A stretch of DNA of 11,896 nucleotides from Spirochaetales bacterium (GCA_027306915.1 DAHUYW010000062.1:1-11896); one strand, 5' to 3'; positions 1 to 7,335 are shown, numbered from the stretch's first letter. Translations and numbers: made by a program. Notes: generated from the letters alone by a model not told the origin.

Positions 1-73
1 TTCCTCCCACCCCTCTGTACCACGGAAATTCCCGCTTGTCGATCCGCCTCGCCCCGACTTTGTCAGCAGCCTG
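1..73. mobile_element. Possible end of an insertion element (partial, runs off window)
   Basis: The lipoprotein reading frame stops matching its family abruptly at about position 72, and the sequence to the left (CAGGCTGCTGACAAAGTC read on the minus strand) has no relation to a sugar-binding protein. A 'GACTTTGTCAGCAGCCTG'-type string is, from memory, similar to terminal sequences of some transposase-bearing insertion elements; no transposase is visible in the 70 bases available. The alternative is a plain deletion or rearrangement junction. The boundary is uncertain by a few bases. Confidence 0.3.
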
Positions 74-212
74 TTAGGTTCGCCTGCGACATTCCGATGA
101 GGTACTCGATGTCGCGGTCCGACTCCGACACGTGGGAGCATGATGCGACGAGGAGGACCATGGTCGAGCAGATGGCTGCAAGCATGACGCCGGCCCGAAT
201 CTTCCGATTCAT
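63..212 (-). pseudogene. Truncated sugar-binding lipoprotein (ABC transporter substrate-binding protein), N-terminal fragment
   Basis: A 49-residue reading frame whose ATG overlaps the TGA of the response regulator (ATGA), with AAAAGGGG ten bases upstream, so it is translationally coupled. It begins with a basic n-region (MNRKIR), a hydrophobic stretch (about residues 8-23) and a lipobox ending at Cys25 (LLVASC), then a short linker and 'EYLIGMSQANLT'. That last string is how mature periplasmic sugar-binding proteins of the Peripla_BP_4 type commonly begin (first beta strand, 'IG.S.ANLTEPW'). The frame then ends at once with Gly-Cys-stop, whereas full proteins run to roughly 320-380 residues. 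I read it as the broken first gene of a sugar ABC transporter whose expression the adjacent two-component system would control. A genuine tiny lipoprotein is unlikely given the family-like start. Confidence 0.6.
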
Positions 213-1420
213 CTATCGCCTACCCCTTTTCGATAGTCAACCGGAGCCAGACCAAGCACGCGCTTGAAAGCACGTGAAAAATAGTGCTGGCTCGCGAAGC
301 CCACCGACTCGGCAACCTCGTAGATTTTCACCGAGGGATCGAGCATGAGTTGCGCGGCTTTCGTCGCGCGGAGTCTCGTCAGATAGTCGACGAACGAGAG
401 ACCCGTCTGCTGCTTGAGCACCCTGCTGAGATAGCCGGGGGACAGCTTCATCGCTCCGGCGGTTTCCTCGAGCGTCAGGCTGTGGCGGCCGTAGTTCTCC
501 TCCAGAAAGGAGTTGACCTTCAAGACGATGGAGGAGGTGGCGCCCTGGTCGGAGAGCTCGGCGACGAGCAGGTCGTACGTCTCCGGAAGCGCCGCCATTC
601 CCCCGCTTACCGCGGCCTGCGCGGCGATGATCTCGGCAATCTTCGAATCGGACGCCTTGGAGCGGATGCGCGGCAGGGCATCGACCCACGCCTCTCCGCC
701 CGAGGCGGAGGTGAGTGCCACGATGTCGTCGTAGTCGTCCTGAAACACGTAGGTCGGATTGAACTCCTGAAGGGTGTCGATGAGGATATTGCGAATGACC
801 AGCGAGGCAAGGTGCCGGTCGTGCTGCCGCGCGGCCGCTGTCCCGACTCCCCGCTCCATGATACGAACTACGACCATCCCGGGTGATAGACCGAAATCGA
901 TGCCCAGGAAGTCGAGCTGGTCGTCGATCTCCGACTGGGAGAGCCTTCCGGTTACCCATTTCTGGAGGAACTCCTCCCGAATGGCCGGGAGGTTGCGCTC
1001 AAGTTGATCACGCGCCCAAGCTACGTACCGGTTCTGCTTCCGCAGCGCCTCGAGCTCGAGCCGCGCGCGCTTCAGGACATCGATGAGCTGATCCTTGGAG
1101 ATCGGCTTCAGGATGAAATCGAAGACCCGGAGCTGGAGGGCGCGCTTTGCATATTCGAACTCGTCGTGACCCGTGATGACGACGATGACGCAGTCGCGCG
1201 TGAGGGAGTTGATTTGCTCGATGAGCTGCAGACCGTCGAGAAACGGCATCCGAATGTCGACGAGGAGGATGTCGGGCCTCGCCTCTTTTACCGCCCCCAG
1301 GGCCGACTGGCCGTCCTCCGCCTCGGCCACGACGATCATGTCGCTCTCCGACTGCTCGATGGTCGAGCGAAGCCCGCGCCGAACCTTCGGCTCGTCGTCG
1401 GCTATGAGGACCTTCCACAT
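209..1420 (-). CDS. Response regulator with AraC-type DNA-binding domain (YesN-like)
   Basis: 403 residues. An N-terminal receiver domain (about 1-120) has the acidic pair D8/D9 in 'IADDE', the phospho-acceptor D55 in 'LLVDIRMP', T83 in 'VITGHDE' and K105 in 'ILKPIS', so all phosphorelay residues are present. A long middle region (about 125-295) has no motif I recognise, as is usual for this family. The last 100 residues form an AraC/XylS double helix-turn-helix ('LTLEETAGAMKLSPGYLSRVLK' region and 'YEVAESVGFASQHYFSRAFK' region). ATG has GGGAG eight bases upstream. It starts two bases after the kinase stop and its own stop overlaps the lipoprotein start. Regulators of this design usually respond to an extracellular sugar sensed by the partner kinase and activate an adjacent sugar ABC transporter. 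The partner kinase gene is frameshifted here, so this regulator may be without input. Confidence 0.93.
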   Translation of the reverse strand: MWKVLIADDEPKVRRGLRSTIEQSESDMIVVAEAEDGQSALGAVKEARPDILLVDIRMPFLDGLQLIEQINSLTRDCVIVVITGHDEFEYAKRALQLRVFDFILKPISKDQLIDVLKRARLELEALRKQNRYVAWARDQLERNLPAIREEFLQKWVTGRLSQSEIDDQLDFLGIDFGLSPGMVVVRIMERGVGTAAARQHDRHLASLVIRNILIDTLQEFNPTYVFQDDYDDIVALTSASGGEAWVDALPRIRSKASDSKIAEIIAAQAAVSGGMAALPETYDLLVAELSDQGATSSIVLKVNSFLEENYGRHSLTLEETAGAMKLSPGYLSRVLKQQTGLSFVDYLTRLRATKAAQLMLDPSVKIYEVAESVGFASQHYFSRAFKRVLGLAPVDYRKGVGDR

Positions 1421-1422
1421 TC

Positions 1423-3203
1423 CTAGGTCTCCCTCTCGACCAGCGGATGCATCACCTCCACAGTGGTGCCGAAGCCGGACTTGCTGTAGATGCGCACTCC
1501 GTACTCGGGACCGAAGGTGAGGCGGATTCGCTCGTTGACGTTGAGCAGCGCGAACCCCGCGTTGGCGGGCTTGTTGGCCGCCGAGTTCTCGAGAACGGTG
1601 CGCAGGTGCAGGAGCTCCTCATCACTCATGCCGATCCCGTCGTCGGTGACCCGGAGCACGAGATGATCATCCCGCTTCTCCCCTTCGACCTCAATTGCGC
1701 CGTGCCCGCGCCGCTCCTTTATCCCATGGTAAATCGCGTTCTCTACCAGGGGCTGGAGACTGAGCTTCAACACAAGGAAGTCGAGCACTGCATCGTCGAC
1801 GGCGATCTTGAAGTCGAACTTGTCTTCGTAGCGCGCCTTCTGAATCGTGAGATAGCTGCGGACGTGATCGATCTCGTCGCGAACCGGGATAAGCTCTCTG
1901 CCCTGGCTCAAGCCGATCCGAAACAGCTTCGTGAGGGCTCCGACAAGCTCGACGATATCGTAGGCCTCCCGCTCTTGCGCCATCCACTGGATGGTATCGA
2001 GCGTGTTGTAGAGGAAATGCGGTTTGATCTGCTGCTGGAGGATTTTGACCTCCGCTTCGCGCTTGCTCTGCTGCTCGTGGTAGACGAGATCGATGAGCTT
2101 CTGAAGCTCGGCGACCATCGTGTTGAAGCCGTTGCCGAGCTGGATGATCTCGTCGTTGCCCTTGTCGCGAAACCTCGGCGAGAGGTTGCCCGCCTCGACC
2201 TGCTTCATGAGGAGGCGCAGCTTGACGACCGGGCGGGCGATCGACGAGGCAAAGAAGACGGATGCCATGAATGCGAGCACGACCGTGAGCGCGGCGATTA
2301 TTATCGAGTAGTAGCGGCTGTTGATAACGGGCTTCAGCACCTCGTTGAGGGAGAAGACCCCTACGGTTTTCCATCCGGTATAGGGAGACTCCTCCCACAT
2401 CAGCTGGTAGCTGCTCCCCTTGATACGCCGAACGGCGCTGTGCTTCTGCGAATTGAGCCATTCGTTGCGTACGCGATAGACGATCTTGTTCACCGGCGCG
2501 TACACGATGTTACCGATCCGGTCGATGAGAAAGATGAACCCGCTTTCGCCCAAGGCGGTGTCCGCGAAGATGTCCTCGACGACGTGGAGCTTCATGTCGA
2601 TGAGGATCACCCCCTTGATGCGGCCAGTGGCCTCATCGGTAACGGCCTTTACCACCGATACCACGTCGTCCGAGGAGTCCTCCCTACCGTCGCGAAGATT
2701 CCGCCCGATGGGGCGGGGAAGAGCTGGATCACACCGGGAGTGGCGATCGCCTCCTGGTACCAGCGATCGTTTGCAATGGCGTCGCGGGTGATGCGCTCGA
2801 AATCGTTGCTCAACAGGTGGTCGGCATCGTTGACCACGAGGATTCCGGCAATCTCCGGGTGGGCGCGCGTGTAGGTGCGAAGCAGGCTGTGCGCCTCGGC
2901 GTAGGAGGCTCCGGCTGAAAGGGGCGAATGCGAGGTATCGAGAAAGGCCTGGATCTCCGGACTCTGCGTCAGGTAGTAGGTGATGTTTTCCATATCATGG
3001 ATGTAGAACTCGAAGTTGCGCGTCACCTGCCGGATCATCTGGATCATGTGGGAGGTCGTCTCGCGCTCGATCGTGCGGGAGTAGATCACGGGCCCGAGCA
3101 CTCCGAGCGTAAGCAGCGGAAGCAGGATGATCGCGAGAAAATAGGAGAGGAGCTTGCTTCGGATGCTCTTCGGCGAGAGCATCAGTCGACCTCGGAGCTT
3201 CAA
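1423..3203 (-). pseudogene. Sensor histidine kinase (YesM-like, HisKA_7TM-free LytS/YesM class), frameshifted
   Basis: About 593 residues if one base is restored. The upstream part (minus strand from 3203) has TM1 (about residues 17-40) and an extracellular sensor of dCache/YesM type. The downstream part holds the rest of the sensor, TM2 ('YYSIIIAALTVVLAFMASVFF'-like stretch), a HAMP segment ('PVVKLRLLMKQVEAGNL'), the His_kinase domain with phospho-acceptor His in 'QQQIKPHFLYNTLD', the N box 'LQPLVENAIYHGI', and 'DDGIGM' plus 'GFALLNVNERI' of the ATPase. The two frames meet at about 2676-2690: one reads '..IFATVGR' then a nonsense tail, the other resumes 'DSSDDVVSVVKAV'. One extra G would join them. 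Start: TTG at 3203 has AAAGGAG 11 bases upstream; ATG at 3182 with GAGG is equally possible. It follows the ankyrin gene by 26 bases. Whether the frameshift is real or a sequencing error cannot be told here. Confidence 0.85.
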
Positions 3204-3229
3204 GGCTGCCGGATCTCCTTTAGTGCGTC

Positions 3230-4000
3230 TCAGTGTTGGGCGTCGCTCAGCCTTCTATAGGCTTCGGTTCCCTTCAATCTCGGGTTGTCCTGCGCGTAGT
3301 CGAAGGCGGTCAAGCCCGCCTTGTTGCGGGCCTTCCCGCCGGCTCCCGCATTCAGCAGGGTGGTTATCACCTCAGGATTCTGATTGTGGCCGGCTGCCCA
3401 CATGAGCGCGGTCCGCCCGTCCTGGGCCGCAGCATTGGGATCGGCCCCCGCGGCAAGGAGCACGGTGAGCACCTCCGGGTTCTGGTTGGATTCTGCGGCG
3501 TACATGAGGCTCGTCGCCCCCTCGTCGTCGCACGCGGAGATGTTGGCTCCGCCTTTCAGGAGAGTCTCGATAACCGTGGGAGTCTGGTTAAACTCACTTG
3601 CATACATCAGGGCGGTCGAGCCGAAGGCGTCGCGCGCAGTGGGCGAAGCGCCGGACTCGAGCAGCGCCGCGGCGACGGCGGGGTTCGGGTTGAATCCGGC
3701 TGCGCGCATGAGAGCGGTCTCGTTTCCCGCCGAGGTCAGGGCGTTCGGATCCGCCCCCGCCTTTACCAGCACCGCGACCACAGCAGGGTTCGAGTTCGAC
3801 TCGGCCGCGTACATCAGCGGGGTGACCCCGTATCCGTCCCGGATGCTCACATCGGTGCCCTCGTCAATCGCGCGCTGCAGCTGTTGCGGCGGCGCGGTTT
3901 TCACGAGCTCGAAGAAGCTCGCCGCCTGCGCATCCGCCCGCGCCGCCGAGAGAACGAGAAGAAACGCGAAGGCGCCGTGGACCGCCGCGACCTTGCCCAT
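3230..4000 (-). CDS. Exported ankyrin-repeat protein
   Basis: 256 residues. A signal peptide is evident: basic start, hydrophobic core 'GAFAFLLVLSAA', small residues and likely cleavage near Ala24 (ADA|Q). The rest is ankyrin repeats with a steady 34-35 residue period: the 'T-x-L-M' positions fall at Thr60, 95, 129, 163, 197 and 231, with a degenerate repeat before the first and a capping one at the end. Each repeat carries 'AA..N.NP.V...LL..GA', an asparagine-proline variant common in secreted bacterial ankyrin proteins. Such repeats bind other proteins; the partner is unknown and no enzymatic domain is present. The start has AAGGAGG 8-9 bases upstream, one of the best ribosome sites in the window. 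It is divergent from the reductase operon and 26 bases ahead of the kinase, so it may be co-transcribed with the sensor pair. Confidence 0.9.
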   Translation of the reverse strand: MGKVAAVHGAFAFLLVLSAARADAQAASFFELVKTAPPQQLQRAIDEGTDVSIRDGYGVTPLMYAAESNSNPAVVAVLVKAGADPNALTSAGNETALMRAAGFNPNPAVAAALLESGASPTARDAFGSTALMYASEFNQTPTVIETLLKGGANISACDDEGATSLMYAAESNQNPEVLTVLLAAGADPNAAAQDGRTALMWAAGHNQNPEVITTLLNAGAGGKARNKAGLTAFDYAQDNPRLKGTEAYRRLSDAQH

Positions 4001-4006
4001 CCCGCA

Positions 4007-4014
4007 CTCCTCCT
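4007..4014 (-). promoter_or_regulatory. Strong ribosome-binding site of the ankyrin gene
   Basis: Read on the minus strand this is AAGGAGGAG followed by TGCGGG and the ATG at 4000. It fixes the start of the ankyrin gene just ahead of the signal peptide. Confidence 0.7.
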
Positions 4015-4030
4015 TCTGGCACCATCGCCA

Positions 4031-4059
4031 AGTATACTCGATGCCTGGCGATCCTGCAC
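4031..4059 (-). promoter_or_regulatory. Candidate promoter of the ankyrin gene, with a palindromic -10 box
   Basis: AGTATACT at 4031-4038 is a perfect 8-base palindrome. On the minus strand it provides TATACT (5 of 6 to the bacterial -10 consensus), which would give a transcript start near 4024 and a 24-base leader holding the AAGGAGG site. The -35 position (4054-4059, GTGCAG) is a poor match. On the plus strand the same palindrome also reads TATACT (4033-4038) and could start a leader of about 80 bases for the reductase operon. Confidence 0.4.
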
Positions 4060-4083
4060 CATGGATCGCGAGCCGCGCTCCCC

Positions 4084-4112
4084 TTGCGCATCTGGACCCA
4101 GCTCGGTATATT
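4084..4112 (+). promoter_or_regulatory. Candidate promoter close to the fumarate reductase start
   Basis: TTGCGC (4084-4089), a 17-base spacer and TATATT (4107-4112). Transcription would begin near 4119, only about five bases before the ATG at 4124, giving an almost leaderless message. This agrees with the lack of a good ribosome-binding site before that ATG (only GAGAAAA). The -35 box matches consensus at just three positions, so confidence is low. Confidence 0.35.
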
Positions 4113-4123
4113 TTCTGAGAAAA
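4111..4123. repeat. Inverted repeat directly before the flavoprotein start codon
   Basis: TTTTC-TGA-GAAAA is a perfect 5-base inverted repeat with a 3-base centre, overlapping the candidate -10 box and ending on the base before the ATG. It could be an operator or a small hairpin over the ribosome-binding area. A chance A/T-rich palindrome in an otherwise GC-rich region is also possible; no known regulator motif is matched with certainty. Confidence 0.35.
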
Positions 4124-5911
4124 ATGATACTAGAACGTACAACCGGCGCAGGCCTTGCCGGACAGCTTGAAAGGCTCAACTTCGACATCGTTATCATTGG
4201 AAGCGGCCTCGCCGGGATGCGCGCGGCGCTGCAGGCGGCGAGAATATCCGACGGGAAGCTCAAGATTGCCCTCATTTCGAAGCTTCACGCCATGCGCAGC
4301 CACTCGGTCTCGGCCGAGGGCGGCATCTCCGGCGTCCTCTATCCGGGTGAGGGCGGCGACACCGAGGAGCTCCACGCCTTCGACACCGTGAAGGGCGGCG
4401 ACTACCTCGGCGATCAGCCCGCAATCGAGACCCTGGTCGCCGAGGCCCCGAAGGAGATCCGCTTCTTCGAGCACCTCGGCGTCCCATGGAATCGCGATGA
4501 GAGCGGGCGCATCGTGCTCCGGGCCTTCGGCGGCATGACCGTTCCGCGTACCGTCTTCGCTGCGGACAAGACCGGTTTCTTCATGCTGAGCACCCTCTAC
4601 GACAATCTCATACGGTTCGACAACGTCACGATCTTCCACGAGCACTACACCACCGATCTCCTGCTCAAGAACCGAGAGTTCATGGGGGTGGTTGCGCTCG
4701 ACCTCGCGACCGGCCAGCCGAAACATTTTGCCGCGCCCTCCGGCATCATCGCTACGGGGGGCTTCGCGCGGATGTACGGCTTCACCACAACCGCCTACTC
4801 GAGCACGGGCGACGGGATCGCCCTCGCTTTCAAGGCAGGTCTCCCGATCAAGGACATGGAGTTCGTCCAGTTCCATCCGACCGGAATGATCCCGACCGGC
4901 GTCCTCATCACGGAGGCTGCGCGGGGCGAGGGAGGCTACCTCCTCAACTCCGAGAATAGGCGCTTCCTGGACCAGTACGCAAAGAGCAAGATGGAGCTCG
5001 CGCCGCGCGACATCATCTCCCGGGCGATGATCACCGAGATGAACGCCGGCCGGGGACTCGTGCACCAGGTGTCCGGGATGAGCCACATGCTCCTCGACCT
5101 CCGTCACCTCGGCGAGGAGAAGATCGACGAGCGCTTGCCCATGATCAAGGAGCTTGCGATAAAGCGCCTTGCCATCAATCCCGCCTACGAGCCGATCCCC
5201 GTGCGCCCCACGGCCCACTACACCATGGGCGGCATCCACGTCGGCCTCGGGGGCGAGGTGATGAGCGCCGACGGGTCGACCCCAATTGGGGGGCTCTGGG
5301 CGGCGGGCGAGTGCGGCTGCGTGAGCGTTCACGGGGCGAACCGCCTCGGCAGCAACTCCTTGAGCCACTGCGTGATCTGGGGTCGCATGACCGGCGAGGC
5401 GGCGGCGGCCCGAGCGCAAGGGCTGAAGAGCCGCCCCGATGCGGCGGACACGCGGGAGCAGGTCGACGCGGCCCTCGGCGGGCTCCAGGAGCTCCTGGAC
5501 CGGAAGGGGGGGGAGGATCCCTACCAGCTGCGCAAGGAGCTCTGGGAGACGATGGATGCCAACGTTCACGTCTACCGCGAGACGAAGAAGCTTGAGACGG
5601 CGCAAGGCAAGCTGGCGGAGCTTCGCGAGCGCTTTGCAAAGGCTAGCGTTCGCGATCGAAGCGACGTTTACAACACCAACCTCCGCGACACCCTGGAGAT
5701 TGGGAACATGATCGAGCTGGCGCAGTCGGTGGTAGCCGGCGCCCTCGGCCGTAAGGAGAGCCGCGGCGGCCACGCCATGGTCGAGTACCCCAAGCGCGAC
5801 GACGCCGCATTTCTGAAGCACACCCTGATTCACCGAACCGAGGGGCTGCCGAAGATCTCCTACCGCGAGGTCGCCATCACCAAATGGCAGCCGATGGAGA
5901 GAACCTACTGA
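4124..5911 (+). CDS. frdA: Succinate dehydrogenase/fumarate reductase flavoprotein subunit
   Basis: 595 residues, the normal family length. It interconverts succinate and fumarate, passing electrons to the iron-sulfur subunit. An N-terminal FAD dinucleotide fold is seen ('DIVIIGSGLAGMRAALQAA', residues 21-39). His60 in 'MRSHSVSAEGG' is at the position of the covalent flavin histidine. Active-site features are present: His251 in 'FHPTG', Arg267 in 'ARGEGGYLLN' (proton-shuttle arginine), His365 in 'RPTAHYTMGG', and 'HGANRLGSNSL' (403-413). The C-terminal helical domain continues to the end. The start at ATG 4124 is chosen because the flavin fold then begins 20 residues in; an in-frame ATG at 4061 would add 21 unlike residues and overlap the proposed promoter. 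The stop overlaps the next gene by one base (TGATG). The symbol is by family resemblance; direction of the reaction in the cell is not shown by the sequence. Confidence 0.93.
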   Translation: MILERTTGAGLAGQLERLNFDIVIIGSGLAGMRAALQAARISDGKLKIALISKLHAMRSHSVSAEGGISGVLYPGEGGDTEELHAFDTVKGGDYLGDQPAIETLVAEAPKEIRFFEHLGVPWNRDESGRIVLRAFGGMTVPRTVFAADKTGFFMLSTLYDNLIRFDNVTIFHEHYTTDLLLKNREFMGVVALDLATGQPKHFAAPSGIIATGGFARMYGFTTTAYSSTGDGIALAFKAGLPIKDMEFVQFHPTGMIPTGVLITEAARGEGGYLLNSENRRFLDQYAKSKMELAPRDIISRAMITEMNAGRGLVHQVSGMSHMLLDLRHLGEEKIDERLPMIKELAIKRLAINPAYEPIPVRPTAHYTMGGIHVGLGGEVMSADGSTPIGGLWAAGECGCVSVHGANRLGSNSLSHCVIWGRMTGEAAAARAQGLKSRPDAADTREQVDAALGGLQELLDRKGGEDPYQLRKELWETMDANVHVYRETKKLETAQGKLAELRERFAKASVRDRSDVYNTNLRDTLEIGNMIELAQSVVAGALGRKESRGGHAMVEYPKRDDAAFLKHTLIHRTEGLPKISYREVAITKWQPMERTY

Positions 5912-6330
5912 TGGCAATCCCGAAGAAAACCAAGGACCTTCGCGGCCGGCAGACGCGCATCGGCCGCCTCGTGCACTTCTACCTCGAGGCCTACGTCCAC
6001 GTCCTCACCTATCGGATTATGGTTCCGCTCGTCATCCTGTACGGTCTAGCGGTCTTCGCCTATCTCCTCTTTCCGGGTCTGGGACTCCCGTTGAAGGTCT
6101 TCACCCTCGTCATGTGGGTCCTTTGGACCCCGCAGTTTTTCGAGATAGCGAAGGGGCTCTCGCTTTCCGGGTCGCGGGGGATCGCCTTCGGTCACCTTAA
6201 TGAAGAGTTCGCGCACCTGTACCGAAAGCGCTATCCGCATCCCATGGGTCTCTACCTGGCCTTCCCCTACATCGTCCTTGCCCTCTGGGTGGCAGGGTTT
6301 ATCGTCGTGCTCGTGAGGTGGTCGCCATGA
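5911..6330 (+). CDS. Putative membrane anchor subunit of the reductase (3 TM)
   Basis: 139 residues, in the place where a quinone-binding membrane anchor is expected. A basic N-terminus (MAIPKKTKDLRGRQTR) is followed by 'HFYLEAYVHVLTYR' and about three hydrophobic segments: residues 36-55, 59-78 and 115-136. Length and topology resemble E. coli FrdC (about 130 residues, 3 TM), but I see no strong sequence match and the call rests mainly on position. Histidines (22, 30, 95, 102, 110) lie in loops rather than within the membrane spans, which argues against the usual bis-His heme b site, though His30 and His110 are close to membrane edges. ATG has GGAGAG nine bases upstream, inside the end of the flavoprotein gene. 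Its stop overlaps the next start by four bases (ATGA). Confidence 0.75.
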   Translation: MAIPKKTKDLRGRQTRIGRLVHFYLEAYVHVLTYRIMVPLVILYGLAVFAYLLFPGLGLPLKVFTLVMWVLWTPQFFEIAKGLSLSGSRGIAFGHLNEEFAHLYRKRYPHPMGLYLAFPYIVLALWVAGFIVVLVRWSP

Positions 6331-6563
6331 AAGCCTCGTTCTTCATGTTCTTCTACTACTTAGGACTGATCGGAGTTCCCGTTCTTCTGCTCCTCGTTGC
6401 GCTCTTCGCGCTCGTCCCGGTCAGCGCGACCGTGACCACCATCCTCCTCGTCCTCATCGGCGCGGGCTCGCTCGCCTACGGCATCGTTGGGGTTCGAGAG
6501 TGCTACTTCCATGGAGGCACCAAAAGTGCGGCAACTGTCGGCAATCGAAACCAAAACCATTGA
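6327..6563 (+). CDS. Putative second small membrane anchor subunit of the reductase (2 TM)
   Basis: 78 residues with two clear hydrophobic spans (about 8-30 and 35-57) separated by a tight turn, then a short polar tail with the only two histidines (62 and 78) outside the membrane. It is shorter than known FrdD or SdhD proteins (about 115 residues, 3 TM), so the family cannot be named; the role is inferred from its place between the first anchor and the iron-sulfur gene. GAGGTGG precedes the ATG. Together with the 139-residue anchor it gives five spans, the number found in single-chain diheme anchors. Its last 53 bases overlap the start of the iron-sulfur gene in another frame, so the three genes are translationally linked. 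Confidence 0.7.
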   Translation: MKASFFMFFYYLGLIGVPVLLLLVALFALVPVSATVTTILLVLIGAGSLAYGIVGVRECYFHGGTKSAATVGNRNQNH

Positions 6564-7296
6564 GCTCAAGGTAAAGCGGTTTGACACAGAAGCTCAGGAC
6601 TTCAAGGAAACCGCCTATCAGATCGAGGCGGATCGCTTCACGACCGTTCTCGACGCTCTGATCGGAGTGAAAGAGCGCCTGGATCCCACCCTTTCGCTGC
6701 GCTACAGCTGCAACATGGGCATCTGCGGCTCCTGCGGCATGGTCATCAACGGCATGCCCCGCCTCGCATGCGAGACCAACATCTTCTCCCTCAAGACCGA
6801 TCACATAACGATCGGGCCGATGGAAGCCCATCCCCTCCTCCGCGACCTCGTGACGGACTTCGATGATTTCTTCGCCAAGCACAAGAGCGTGACCCCGTGG
6901 CTGGTGCGCACCGACGAGGACGAAAAGTTTCGCGCCGAGAAGGAGTACGTCCAGACGAAAAGCCAGGTGGACTACTTCCTCGACTTCGCGAACTGCATAA
7001 AGTGCGGCCTGTGCGTGGATGCCTGCCCGGTCAGCAACACCAACCCGCACTTCCTCGGACCCCAGGCCCTCGCCCAGGCCTATCGCTACAACAGCGACTC
7101 GCGCGACCAGGGCGAGCGCAGGCGGCTCGACACGGTCGACTCGATGGAGGGCGCCTGGGGTTGCGAATACGCGGGAGCCTGCTCCAAGGTCTGCCCAAAG
7201 GGGGTCGATCCGGCCCTCACAATCCAGCTCATCAAGCTGAACCTCATGAAGTACCGCCTCACCGGGAAAACCGAGCCCGAGAAGCGCGCGCGATAG
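6511..7296 (+). CDS. frdB: Succinate dehydrogenase/fumarate reductase iron-sulfur subunit
   Basis: 261 residues from ATG 6511; carries electrons between the flavoprotein and the membrane anchors. The N-terminal plant-type ferredoxin domain has C67-x4-C72-x2-C75-x11-C87 for a [2Fe-2S] cluster ('SCNMGICGSCG'). The C-terminal domain has C162-x2-C165-x2-C168-x3-C172-Pro ('CIKCGLCVDACP') and C218-x5-C224-x3-C228-Pro ('CEYAGACSKVCPKGVDPA'), the ligands of the [4Fe-4S] and [3Fe-4S] clusters; all eleven cysteines are present. The 'KVCPKGVDPA' ending is closer to FrdB than to SdhB as I know them. TTG at 6487 or GTG at 6526 are alternative starts; ATG 6511 is preferred for its codon and its GAGAG upstream. 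It overlaps the previous gene by 53 bases. Confidence 0.92.
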   Translation: MEAPKVRQLSAIETKTIELKVKRFDTEAQDFKETAYQIEADRFTTVLDALIGVKERLDPTLSLRYSCNMGICGSCGMVINGMPRLACETNIFSLKTDHITIGPMEAHPLLRDLVTDFDDFFAKHKSVTPWLVRTDEDEKFRAEKEYVQTKSQVDYFLDFANCIKCGLCVDACPVSNTNPHFLGPQALAQAYRYNSDSRDQGERRRLDTVDSMEGAWGCEYAGACSKVCPKGVDPALTIQLIKLNLMKYRLTGKTEPEKRAR

Positions 7297-7317
7297 GGGT
7301 CGCCGCGGCGCGGACCC
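7297..7317 (+). terminator. Weak hairpin after the reductase operon
   Basis: GGGTC and GACCC pair around a GC-rich centre that can add two more pairs with one bulge. It starts right after the TAG of the iron-sulfur gene and lies in the 39-base gap before the stop of the convergent MoxR gene. No T-tract follows on either strand, so it is at most a Rho-assisted or mRNA-stabilising structure. Confidence 0.3.
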
Positions 7318-7335
7318 ATACCCGGCTGCGCCTCA

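Noticed and set aside
2649..2664. An independent start for the downstream part of the kinase at 2664
   Set aside because: That frame begins in the middle of the extracellular sensor domain with no good ribosome site; the upstream frame carries the matching first half.
1447..2874. A 475-codon open frame on the plus strand across the kinase gene
   Set aside because: The opposite strand encodes HAMP, His-box and ATPase motifs; the plus-strand product is low in recognisable structure. It also spans the frameshift without relevance.
3233..3970. Regularly repeated DNA in the ankyrin gene considered as a repeat array
   Set aside because: The roughly 102-base period is explained by 34-residue ankyrin repeats; units differ in sequence and are not CRISPR-like.
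3233..4123. A long in-frame N-terminal extension of the flavoprotein, antisense to the ankyrin gene
   Set aside because: The flavin fold begins 20 residues after ATG 4124, family length is reached from there, and the extension is the shadow of the ankyrin repeats.
4130..5917. A 595-codon open frame on the minus strand, opposite the flavoprotein gene
   Set aside because: It is an antisense shadow of a clearly homologous gene in high-GC DNA; it shows no family motif and no ribosome site.
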